A stretch of 19,469 bases of DNA from JBDSTZ01 sp039927975 (lineage in GTDB: Bacteria; Pseudomonadota; Gammaproteobacteria; Burkholderiales; Burkholderiaceae_D): contig JBDSTZ010000491.1 in the NCBI GenBank assembly GCA_039927975.1, forward strand, positions 1-19,469. The letters are read 5' to 3'. The notes beneath the pieces were generated by a model, which did no database searches, had not been told where the DNA came from, and saw only the letters and a program-made list of their open reading frames with translations. This document shows positions 1 to 6,870 of the stretch, in pieces. The position numbers and the translations under genes are program-made. Position 1 is the first letter of the stretch; each line of letters opens with the position of its first letter.

Positions 1-1
1 C

Positions 2-2035
2 GCCCGGCACAACCCGCGCCTGCAGGCGATCGATCCGATGTCGCCGCTCAGCGTCGGCAACGGGCGCTTCGCCTTCACCGCCGACCTAACGGGCCTGCAA
101 AGCCTGCCGGACCTGTATCACGACAAGGGCACGCCGATCGAAACCGAGGCGCGCTGGTCGTGGCACGAAGATCCGAACCCCGGCGGTTTCAAGCTGTCCG
201 ACGCCAATCGCGACTACACCGCCCATGGCCGCACTGTCGGCTACCCAACCAACACCAAGTCCCCGGCCGGCCAGTGGCTGCGCGAGAACCCGCATCTCCA
301 GCCGCTGCCGCAAATCGGTTTCGTGCTGACAGGCGCCGGCGCGCGCCCGCTCACGGCCGCCGATGTCACGGCCGTCGACCAGAAGCTCGACATGTGGAAA
401 GGCCGGCTAGACAGCCAGTCGCGGCTGCTGGGCCAGGCGCTCAGCGTGAGCAGCGCCGTCGATCCGGACAGCGACACCCTGGCGCTGCGAATCCGCTCAC
501 CGCTGCTGGCCAATGGCCGCGTCGCCGTGCGAATCGCCCTGCCCCTGGGATACGTCATGCGCGACCATCACAATCCCGCGCTGGACTGGTCGCAGCAACA
601 GGCGCACCGGACCACGGTGCTTGCGCAGAGCGGCCGCCAGCTGGTGATCGAACACCAGCGCGACGCCGCACGCTACGCGATGACGGTGGCCAGCGCCGCG
701 CCGCTCAAGTTTACGCACCCCGGCGCACACGTGTTCGAGATCGCGCCGCAGTCGGGCGACACGCTCGACCTGACCGTGAGCTTCGTCCAGCAAGGCAGCG
801 CCCCCGCAGCGGCGAGCGCGCGCGTATTCGCCGCCAGCGCCGCGCACTGGGACCGCTTCTGGCGCAGCGGCGCGGCCATCGATTTCAGCGGCAGCAGCGA
901 CCCGCGCGCCGCTGAACTGGAGCGGCGCGTGGTGCTGTCGCAGTACCTGACCGCGATCCAGATGGGTGACACGCTGCCGGCGTCGGAAAGCGGCCTCACC
1001 ACCTCGACCTGGTACGGCAAGCACCACGCCGAGATGGTCTGGTGGCACACCGCCCATTTCGCGCTGTGGGGCCGTCCCGAGTTCACCGCGCGCACGCTCA
1101 GCTGGTTCCAGCGCACTTTGCCGGCGGCACGCGCCATCGCCGCCGAACGCGGCCTGCAAGGCGCACGCTGGATGAAAATGACGGGACCCGACGGCCGGGA
1201 AAGCCCGGGCGGCAATCCGCTGATCGTGTGGAACCAGCCGCACCCGATCCATCTGGCCGAACTGCTGTACCGCGCCAATCCGACGCGCGCCACACTGGAA
1301 CGCTACCGCGAACTGGTGTTCGACACCGCGCAGTGCATGTCCTCCATGCTGCACTGGGACGCCGAAGGCAAGCGCTACGTCCTCGGCCCGCCGCTGTGGA
1401 TCGCGCAGGAGATCTACGACCAGTCCACCAGCATGAATCCGACTTATGAATTGAGTTACTGGGCGCGCGGCCTGGAAATCGCCCAGCAGTGGCGCGAAAG
1501 GCTCGGCATGGCGCGTGATCCGGGCTGGGAGGAGCGCCGCACCCACCTGTCGGCGCTGCCGCAAAAGGATGGCAAGTACGTCGCGCTCGAATCGCACCCG
1601 GACACCTGGGACAACGTCGCCAGCCGCCACGACCACCCGTCCTTCCTGATGGCGCTCGGCCAGCTGCCGGGCGATGGCGTCGACCGCGCGGTGATGCGCC
1701 GCACGCTCGACGCGGTGCTCGCCAACTGGGACTGGACCACCAAGATCTGGGGCTGGGACTACCCGATGATAGCGATGACGGCGGCCAGGCTGGAGGCGCC
1801 GGACCTGGCGGTCGGCGTCCTGCTCAAATCGGATGGCCCGAACAACGGCTACACGCGCGCCGGGCACAATCCGAATACCCATCTGCCGGTCTACTTGCCG
1901 GGCAATGGGGCCTTGCTGGCCGCCGTCGCCATGATGGCCGGCGGCTGGGACGGCGCGCCATCGCGGCCTGCGCCGGGCTTTCCGGCGGACGGCACGTGGA
2001 AGGTGCGGGCGGAGGGATTTCAGCGGCTGCCGTGA
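2..2035 (+). CDS. Six-hairpin glycosidase-like protein (5' partial)
   Basis: The reading frame is open to the left edge of the window, and twelve in-frame codons before the first ATG at 38 read ARHNPRLQAIDP. They run smoothly into the conserved SPLSVGNGRFAFTAD block, so ATG 38 is internal and the N-terminus (probably with a signal peptide) is missing. About 677 residues are visible. Blocks that I associate with (alpha/alpha)6-barrel glycosidase-like proteins are WLRENPH, AEMVWWHTAHFALWGRPEF (the Glu codon at 1031-1033 is a candidate catalytic residue), NQPHPIHLAELLYR, WDNVASRHDHPSF and WGWDYPMIAMTAARL. It looks related to the GH65/GH95 fold group, but I cannot place it in a numbered family. 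It lies upstream of an FGE-like protein and a GH43 enzyme, which supports a role in glycan breakdown. Substrate unknown. Confidence 0.7.
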   Translation, partial: ARHNPRLQAIDPMSPLSVGNGRFAFTADLTGLQSLPDLYHDKGTPIETEARWSWHEDPNPGGFKLSDANRDYTAHGRTVGYPTNTKSPAGQWLRENPHLQPLPQIGFVLTGAGARPLTAADVTAVDQKLDMWKGRLDSQSRLLGQALSVSSAVDPDSDTLALRIRSPLLANGRVAVRIALPLGYVMRDHHNPALDWSQQQAHRTTVLAQSGRQLVIEHQRDAARYAMTVASAAPLKFTHPGAHVFEIAPQSGDTLDLTVSFVQQGSAPAAASARVFAASAAHWDRFWRSGAAIDFSGSSDPRAAELERRVVLSQYLTAIQMGDTLPASESGLTTSTWYGKHHAEMVWWHTAHFALWGRPEFTARTLSWFQRTLPAARAIAAERGLQGARWMKMTGPDGRESPGGNPLIVWNQPHPIHLAELLYRANPTRATLERYRELVFDTAQCMSSMLHWDAEGKRYVLGPPLWIAQEIYDQSTSMNPTYELSYWARGLEIAQQWRERLGMARDPGWEERRTHLSALPQKDGKYVALESHPDTWDNVASRHDHPSFLMALGQLPGDGVDRAVMRRTLDAVLANWDWTTKIWGWDYPMIAMTAARLEAPDLAVGVLLKSDGPNNGYTRAGHNPNTHLPVYLPGNGALLAAVAMMAGGWDGAPSRPAPGFPADGTWKVRAEGFQRLP

Positions 2036-2110
2036 AACGCCCGGATGCGCGGCTGCCGCCGCAGGCTAGCGCACCCGCCTTCCCGAGCGGCGCGGGGCGG
2101 TCCGAATCCA

Positions 2111-2119
2111 TGCTACCAT
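2111..2119 (+). promoter_or_regulatory. Candidate extended -10 promoter element
   Basis: TGCTACCAT reads as a TGn extension plus a TACCAT -10 box (4 of 6 to TATAAT). It lies about 195 bp upstream of the FGE-like gene, and no convincing -35 box is visible 16-18 bp before it. A start about 7 bp downstream would place the palindrome at 2127-2136 on the transcription start. Weak on its own; listed because of that geometry. Confidence 0.3.
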
Positions 2120-2126
2120 TCTTACG

Positions 2127-2136
2127 TTATCGATAG
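2127..2136. promoter_or_regulatory. Candidate LacI-family operator
   Basis: TTATCGATAG contains the perfect 8-bp palindrome TATCGATA centred on CG, the layout typical of LacI/GalR operators. Taken as 12 bp (GTTATC|GATAGC) the halves match at 5 of 6 positions. It is in the 280-bp non-coding gap between the glycosidase-like gene and the FGE-like gene. The regulator encoded at 4227-5294 is the obvious candidate ligand; that pairing is inference. Confidence 0.4.
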
Positions 2137-2315
2137 CATCACGAGCAATCGGCGTTGCCGGCGCATGGAATATGCCGGCATGCGAACGGCACCATCTGCT
2201 GCCGAAACGCTCTTGATTTGTCGTCGCCGGATCGCAGCGCCGCCAATCATCAGGACTGGCCCTGGCGCAATCAGGCGAAACTTCTACCCGATTTTCACGT
2301 CCCAGGAATTGAACC

Positions 2316-3095
2316 ATGCATCATACATTTCGCTTGGCGCTATTAGCCGGATGCGCCGGCCTGCTGTCGGCAAGCGTCGCCGGCGCCGAACCGGCGACAC
2401 TGCGCGACACAGCCGCGACGCCGCTGATGGTGCTCATCCCTTCCGGCAGCTTCATGATGGGTTCGCGCACTGGCGAGGATGGCCGCGAAGGCGATGAAGC
2501 GCCGCGCCACACGGTGACCTTGTCCAAAGCGTTCTACGTGTCGAAATACGAGATTACGGAAGCCGAGTGGGACGCCTGCGCGGCTGCCGGCAAATGCGCC
2601 GCGCTCCCGCAGCACCTCGGTCCGCGCTATCCGGCGCGGATGAACTGGGCCGACGCCGCCACCTACCTGACCTGGCTCAGCGCCGAAACTGGCAAGCATT
2701 ACCGCGCCCTCACCGAAGCCGAATGGGAATACGCGGCACGCGCCGGCACCGACACGGCCTACCCTTTCGGCGACACCATCACGCCGGCCAACGCCAACTA
2801 CGTCCAGTCGCGCAAGGACGCTCCGGTCGAAGTGGGAAGCTATCCCGCCAACCGGTTCGGCCTGCACGACATGATCGGCAACGTCTGGGAGTGGGTCGAG
2901 GATTGCTACCACTCGGGTGGCTATTACGACGCCCGCGCGGACGGTCAACCCGTCGTGCGCGATAAATGCCCGGTCCACGCCGTGCGCGGCGGCTCCTACC
3001 AGATCCGCGCCCAGCAATCGCGGGTGTCTTACCGCTTCCGTGTATTCAAGAACGACGGCGACGTCGGGCTGCGCGTCGCCCGCGACGAGCGTTGA
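2316..3095 (+). CDS. Secreted FGE/SUMF1-fold protein lacking catalytic cysteines
   Basis: The ATG is preceded by AGGA 8 bp upstream, and the 259-residue product starts with a signal sequence ending near VAGA|EP (residues 23-25); LAGC at 10-13 could be read as a lipobox, but the hydrophobic stretch before it is very short. The rest is a single formylglycine-generating-enzyme (FGE-sulfatase, SUMF1) domain: GSFMMGS, PRHTVTLSKAFYVSKYEIT, LTEAEWEYAARAGT, GLHDMIGNVWEW, RGGSY (224-228), YRFR and GLRVAR. True FGE carries a CxxxxC active site just after GGSY. Here no cysteine follows GGSY, so sulfatase-activating chemistry is unlikely. Many bacterial members of this fold serve as binding or other enzymatic domains. 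The GH43 gene starts 31 bp downstream, so the two are probably co-transcribed. Function unassigned. Confidence 0.85.
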   Translation: MHHTFRLALLAGCAGLLSASVAGAEPATLRDTAATPLMVLIPSGSFMMGSRTGEDGREGDEAPRHTVTLSKAFYVSKYEITEAEWDACAAAGKCAALPQHLGPRYPARMNWADAATYLTWLSAETGKHYRALTEAEWEYAARAGTDTAYPFGDTITPANANYVQSRKDAPVEVGSYPANRFGLHDMIGNVWEWVEDCYHSGGYYDARADGQPVVRDKCPVHAVRGGSYQIRAQQSRVSYRFRVFKNDGDVGLRVARDER

Positions 3096-3126
3096 GCGCT
3101 TTCGAATTTCCAGAAACGAGACCAAT

Positions 3127-4218
3127 ATGCGAGCTTTATTCAGATTGATAGTGCAGATCGCCCTCGCTGGTGCCGCCGCAGCCGCCCCGGCGCTGGCCGC
3201 CGCCAATGACGGCGCGATCCACCCGGGCCAGATCTGGCCGGACGACAAAGGTGTCCACATCAACGCCCACGGCGGCGGCGTCATGCGTTATGGCGACACC
3301 TATTATTGGTACGGCGAGCACAAGGTCGGGGGCGACGCCGGCAATTCCGCTTACGTCGGCATCCATGTGTACACGTCGAAGGATCTGCTGTCGTGGAAGG
3401 ACGCGGGGATCGCCCTCGCCATCTCCGGCGACACCACGCACGACCTGTCCAAGGGCAGCATCATCGAGCGTCCCAAGGTGATATTCAACGCCAAGACGCG
3501 CAAATTCGTGATGTGGTTCCACCTGGACTTCAAGGGTCTGGGCTACAAGTCGTCGCGCTCCGGCGTGGCCGTGGCCGACAAGCCGCTCGGCCCGTTCACC
3601 TACCTCCACTCCTTCCTGCCGAACGCCGGCGTCTGGCCGGTCAATATTCGCGAGGACGAAAAGGATCCGTCGAAGTCGCCCATCGCGCGCGATCACGACG
3701 GCGGGCAGTTCGCGCGCGACATGACCCTGTTTGTCGATGACGACGGCACGGCCTATCACGTGTATGCGTCGGAGGATAATCACACCCTGCACGTCTCGCG
3801 GCTGACCGACGATTACACCCGTCCGAGCGGCAAATATGCGCGGATCCTGGAGGGCGGGGACAATGAAGCGCCGGTCCTTTTCAAGAAAGGCGGCAAATAC
3901 TATCTGATCGCTTCGGGCTTGAGCGGCTGGGCGCCAAACGCGGCCCGCTCCTACGTCGCCGATGCGATCTTCGGCCCCTGGACCAGCCTGGGCAACCCGG
4001 TGCGCGGCACCCAGGAGCAGATGGACACCACGTTTGGCGGCCAGGGCACTCACATCATTCCCTACAAAGGCGGCTTCATTTTCATGGCCGATATCTGGCG
4101 TCCGCAAAACGCCATCGACGGCCGTTACCTCTGGCTGCCGCTGTCGTGGGAGGACGGCAAGCCGGTCCTGCGCTGGCAGGACAGCTGGCGGCTCGACCAG
4201 GTGTCGGGCAGGCGCTAA
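3127..4218 (+). CDS. Secreted GH43 glycosidase, exo-1,3-galactosidase-like
   Basis: The start at 3127 opens directly into a signal peptide (residues 1 to about 24, cleavage near PALA|AA); a longer in-frame extension overlaps the previous gene and is not credible. The 363-residue product is a single five-bladed beta-propeller of glycoside hydrolase family 43. Diagnostic blocks are NAHGGGV, DTYYWYGEHK, ERPKVIFN (Glu114), KFVMWFH, RDMTLFVDDDG, DNEAPVLFKKGGKYYLIAS (Glu247), SGWAPN and FGGQGTHI (Gln306). ERPKVIFN, VMWFH, EAP and SGWAPN resemble the exo-beta-1,3-galactanase group (subfamily GH43_24, with GH43_34 as alternative). In that group a Glu is the acid and a Gln replaces the usual Asp base; Glu247 and Gln306 fit those roles. 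The likely substrate is arabinogalactan-type beta-1,3-galactan side chains, acting in the periplasm or outside; specificity is inference. Confidence 0.85.
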   Translation: MRALFRLIVQIALAGAAAAAPALAAANDGAIHPGQIWPDDKGVHINAHGGGVMRYGDTYYWYGEHKVGGDAGNSAYVGIHVYTSKDLLSWKDAGIALAISGDTTHDLSKGSIIERPKVIFNAKTRKFVMWFHLDFKGLGYKSSRSGVAVADKPLGPFTYLHSFLPNAGVWPVNIREDEKDPSKSPIARDHDGGQFARDMTLFVDDDGTAYHVYASEDNHTLHVSRLTDDYTRPSGKYARILEGGDNEAPVLFKKGGKYYLIASGLSGWAPNAARSYVADAIFGPWTSLGNPVRGTQEQMDTTFGGQGTHIIPYKGGFIFMADIWRPQNAIDGRYLWLPLSWEDGKPVLRWQDSWRLDQVSGRR

Positions 4219-4226
4219 GCCGGCCG

Positions 4227-5294
4227 CTAGCGCGAGCGGCGCGCCGGCGCGGGTCCGGCGCACGATTCACGCCGGATCAGGGTGTAGGGCATGAGCTTGT
4301 GCTCGACCGACTTCGCCTCGTCCGCCCGGCGCCGCCGCATCAGATCGAGCACCAGTTCCACCGCCGCACGCGCCATGTCGCCGATGGGTTGGTGAATCGT
4401 CGTCAGTTCCGGCCACACCGTGGTGGCGACGGGAGTATCGTCAAAACCGCAGACCGACAGGTCGCGCGGCACTTCCAGTTGCATGCCGTGAGCGACGGCG
4501 ACGACCGTCGCCGCCATATCGTCATTGCTGGCGAAAATCGCGGTCGGACGCCTGGTCTTGCCGAGCAGTTCACGCGCCGCCTCCAGGCCGGAGCGATAGG
4601 TGAACATACCCTGCGTCACGCGCGAGGGCGGTACTTCCAGGCCGGCGATCGCCATGGCGTCGACGAAGGCCTTGTAGCGCAATTGCGCCGGGGTGTGTTT
4701 CGGGTCGCCCTTGATGAAGCCGATGTCGGTGTGGCCGAGCGAGAGCAGGTAGCGCGTCATGGTCAGCGCGGCCTCGTAGTCGTTGATGCGCACCGCCGAC
4801 ATCCGCGCCGACGGCTTGCCGGTCGCGATGGCGACGGTGGGCATGCCGATCTGGTCGAGATGCTTGAGCGCGGACAGCGAATCGCACAGCGGCGGCGGCA
4901 CCAGGATGCCGTCGGCGCCATTCGCGATCAGCCGGTCGATCGCACTGCGCTGGCTGCGCGAGTCGGGGCAGTGTTCGAGGATCAGTTGGGCGCCGCTTTT
5001 GCTGCACTGCTCCATCGCGCCAACCACGAAGGAACTGAGGAAGGCGGCGCTGGGATTGCTGTAGAGGAGTCCGACGCAGGAGGTGCCGGTGCGCGCCGCG
5101 CGTGCCGCCAGATTGACCTGATAGTTGAGCGAGTCGATCACCGCCAGGACCTTGGCCCGGGTCGCGTCGGCGACATTCGCGTTGTTGTTGATGACGCGCG
5201 ACACGGTCATCGCCGAGACCCCGGCGACCCGTGCCACGTCGTACATCGTGGCGCCCGCCGCGCCGCGCTCGCCCTGCTTTTCTGAAACTTTCAT
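4227..5294 (-). CDS. LacI/GalR-family transcriptional regulator
   Basis: 355 residues. A LacI helix-turn-helix occupies about residues 17-36 (MYDVARVAGVSAMTVSRVIN), followed by a hinge (NYQVNLAARAARTG, about 57-70) and a periplasmic-binding-protein-like sugar domain to about residue 340, including DGILVPP, LGHTDIGFIKGD, PTAIFASNDDMA and VCGFDDTP. The ATG is preceded by GAGGGA at good spacing. The C-terminal 15-20 residues are basic and probably disordered. The gene converges on the GH43 gene with only 8 bp between the stop codons and no visible terminator. It is therefore the probable local regulator of the glycan locus, repressing until a sugar or oligosaccharide inducer binds. A half-site shared with the upstream palindrome lies in its own promoter region, suggesting autoregulation. 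The effector cannot be read from the sequence. Confidence 0.92.
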   Translation of the reverse strand: MKVSEKQGERGAAGATMYDVARVAGVSAMTVSRVINNNANVADATRAKVLAVIDSLNYQVNLAARAARTGTSCVGLLYSNPSAAFLSSFVVGAMEQCSKSGAQLILEHCPDSRSQRSAIDRLIANGADGILVPPPLCDSLSALKHLDQIGMPTVAIATGKPSARMSAVRINDYEAALTMTRYLLSLGHTDIGFIKGDPKHTPAQLRYKAFVDAMAIAGLEVPPSRVTQGMFTYRSGLEAARELLGKTRRPTAIFASNDDMAATVVAVAHGMQLEVPRDLSVCGFDDTPVATTVWPELTTIHQPIGDMARAAVELVLDLMRRRRADEAKSVEHKLMPYTLIRRESCAGPAPARRSR

Positions 5295-5331
5295 GGTCCC
5301 TCGGGTTGGTGAAAAACATTACCGAGAGACA

Positions 5332-5337
5332 ATTGTA
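5332..5337 (-). promoter_or_regulatory. Candidate -10 box of the LacI-family gene
   Basis: On the minus strand this reads TACAAT (5 of 6 to TATAAT), 38 bp before the start codon. No good -35 hexamer is seen at 16-18 bp; the expected spacer is occupied by the TGAT-CGTT-ATCA inverted repeat. A competing TTGACT lies just beside it. Confidence 0.35.
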
Positions 5338-5345
5338 AGTCAATA

Positions 5346-5357
5346 TGATAACGATCA
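5346..5357. promoter_or_regulatory. Candidate operator (half-site repeat) upstream of the LacI-family gene
   Basis: TGATAACGATCA has 4-bp inverted arms (TGAT/ATCA), and on the minus strand it contains CGTTATC, the same 7-mer found in the palindrome at 2126-2132. It sits directly upstream of the proposed -10 box, where a bound repressor would block its own gene. Only one half of the site is well conserved. Confidence 0.3.
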
Positions 5358-5414
5358 CACTGTTTTTGTGTTTACGTGGCGCCGGGGGAGCCTGGAAAAG
5401 AGCGCTGTACGGAT

Positions 5415-6452
5415 CTATGGCGATAGGGCCATTTGCATCAAGCCTGTCGTTTCGGCGAATCCGAACATCAGGTTCATGCACTGCACCGCCTGGCCGGCGG
5501 CGCCTTTGACCAGATTGTCCAGTACCACCAGGATGACCACGGTGTCGCCGGCCCCGGGACGGTGCAGCGCCAGACGCACCATGTTCGAGCCGCGCGTCGA
5601 ACGGGTTTCAGGGTGCGAACCGAAGGGCATCACGTCGACAAAGGCGCAGTCCTCGTACTGCGCTTCAAACAGCGCTTGCAGCGCTTCGTTGGAAATATCG
5701 GCGTGCAGCCGCGCGTACAGCGTGACATGCATACCGCGAATCATCGGCACCAGGTGGGGCGTGAACAGCAGCGACACCGGCGTGCCGGCAACGCGCCGCA
5801 GCTGCGCCACCGTCTCCGGCGTGTGACGGTGACCCGACACGCCGTACGCCTTGAAGTTGTCGCTGCACTCGGCGAACAGGGTGGCGATCTCCGCCTTGCG
5901 GCCGGCGCCCGACACGCCCGTCTTGGCGTCGGCGATCAGCGAGCCGGTGTCGACCAGATTGGCGTTGAGCAGTGGATATAAACCGAGCTGCATCGCGGTG
6001 GGGTAGCAGCCGGGGTTGGCGATCAGGCGCGCGCCCCTGACCGCTTCGCGGTTCAGTTCCGGCAGGCCGTACACCGCTTCCCCGAGCAGCTCGGGGCAGG
6101 CATGCGGCATCCTGTACCACTGCTCGAATGTGCGCTGGTCTTTCAGCCGAAAATCGGCGGCCAGGTCGATCACCTTGACGCCGGCGGCCAGCAGCGCCGG
6201 CGCCTGGGTCATCGCGACGCCGTGCGGGGTGGCGAAGAAGACCACGTCGCAGGCGCCGAGGTCGGCCTTGTCGGGCGCCGAGAAGGCCAGGCCGATCCTG
6301 CCGCGCAGCGAAGGGAACATGTCGGCCACCGCCAGGCCGTCTTCCTTGCGCGAGGTGATCGCCGTGAGCGCGACATCGGGATGCGCCGAGAGCAGGCGCA
6401 GTAGTTCCACGCCGGTGTAACCAGTACCGCCGACGATGCCAACTTTGATCAT
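5415..6452 (-). CDS. argC: N-acetyl-gamma-glutamyl-phosphate reductase
   Basis: ArgC is the third enzyme of arginine biosynthesis: NADPH-dependent reduction of N-acetylglutamyl-5-phosphate to N-acetylglutamate semialdehyde, in the cytoplasm. The 345-residue protein has the N-terminal nucleotide-binding motif GGTGYTG (residues 8-14), FFATPHGVA, LAADFRL, the catalytic cysteine in NPGCYPT (Cys149), the active-site histidines of GHRHTPE, and the C-terminal DNLVKGAAGQAVQ. The start was chosen at the ATG giving MIKVGIVGG, with AAGGAA about 6 bp upstream; an in-frame extension of 68 residues would read through a terminator hairpin and is rejected. No other arg gene is nearby. In related bacteria argC often sits beside rpsI/erpA, so this may be a displaced single copy or a second copy; the window cannot decide. 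Its leader is described separately. Confidence 0.95.
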   Translation of the reverse strand: MIKVGIVGGTGYTGVELLRLLSAHPDVALTAITSRKEDGLAVADMFPSLRGRIGLAFSAPDKADLGACDVVFFATPHGVAMTQAPALLAAGVKVIDLAADFRLKDQRTFEQWYRMPHACPELLGEAVYGLPELNREAVRGARLIANPGCYPTAMQLGLYPLLNANLVDTGSLIADAKTGVSGAGRKAEIATLFAECSDNFKAYGVSGHRHTPETVAQLRRVAGTPVSLLFTPHLVPMIRGMHVTLYARLHADISNEALQALFEAQYEDCAFVDVMPFGSHPETRSTRGSNMVRLALHRPGAGDTVVILVVLDNLVKGAAGQAVQCMNLMFGFAETTGLMQMALSP

Positions 6453-6870
6453 GAGAGTTCCTTGAAAATACGATGAAAAAAGCGCGCGCGCAAGCAGAGG
6501 CAAGCGACTCGCGCGCGCGGCCCGGCCGGTCATTACACCACGCGCAGGCGCGCCGCCGATGCCGATCCGGCCGCGCCAAACAGCATGAACGAGCGTTCTC
6601 GCCAGCGGATTCGGCATCGCCAACGCGCGCATGCACCGGCTGCCTTTGCGGGTCACGCCACCATCGCACGCCTTCGTTCGTGACTGCGATCGCGGCCTCG
6701 AAGAGCGCCGCGCGAGACGGTCGAATCAGACCCGTTTTCAGCACTTTCTGTCGCCACGCGCAGCCCGCGCGCGACATCGTTGCGTTCTTCATGAAGCGCT
6801 GGCGCCATGTCCGTTTGTTGGGCTAGCATCCCCGGGGTCCGCCACTTTGGCACGCATATCGGGAGAAATC
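6453..6870. other. 418-bp non-coding stretch between divergent argC and GNAT gene
   Basis: The frames crossing this stretch have no family-like blocks and are arginine/alanine-rich artefacts of GC-rich DNA. It must hold the argC promoter (- strand), since the terminator-like hairpin at 6476-6519 leaves no room for one closer to the gene, and the promoter of the acetyltransferase (+ strand; TAGCAT at 6824-6829 is a poor -10 candidate). A small RNA or leader RNA transcribed leftward and ending at the hairpin is possible. Nothing else was recognised. Confidence 0.6.
6476..6519 (-). terminator. Intrinsic terminator/attenuator-like hairpin in the argC leader
   Basis: Read on the minus strand, a 9-10 bp GC/CG-alternating stem (arms 6510-6519 and 6482-6491, 18-nt loop) is followed at once by six T (6476-6481). 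This is a textbook intrinsic terminator for leftward transcription. The argC ATG is only 23 nt further on, with its ribosome-binding site in between. It either ends an upstream minus-strand RNA or acts as an attenuator in the argC leader. Confidence 0.7.

Noticed and set aside
497..1882. Long minus-strand open frame opposite the glycosidase-like gene
   Set aside because: It is a GC-rich antisense shadow with no recognisable domain; the plus-strand product carries clear conserved blocks. The same reasoning removes the long antisense frames over the aminotransferase, dehydrogenases, dadX and dadA.
2036..2315. Small genes in the 280-bp gap before the FGE-like gene
   Set aside because: The short frames there lack ribosome-binding sites and family-like sequence; the gap looks regulatory.
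2917..3126. Upstream extension of the GH43 gene overlapping the FGE-like gene
   Set aside because: It would bury the obvious signal peptide starting at 3127 and overlaps the previous gene out of frame.
6533..6586. 17-residue minus-strand peptide (MLFGAAGSASAARLRVV) just before the argC terminator hairpin, a possible leader peptide
   Set aside because: It has no clear ribosome-binding site, and only two of its seventeen residues are arginine, unlike a classic attenuation leader. Left as chance in GC-rich DNA.
6453..6656. N-terminal extension of ArgC by 68 residues
   Set aside because: It would read through a GC stem and T tract, is of arginine/alanine-rich shadow composition, and MIKVGIVGG is the normal family start with a good ribosome-binding site.
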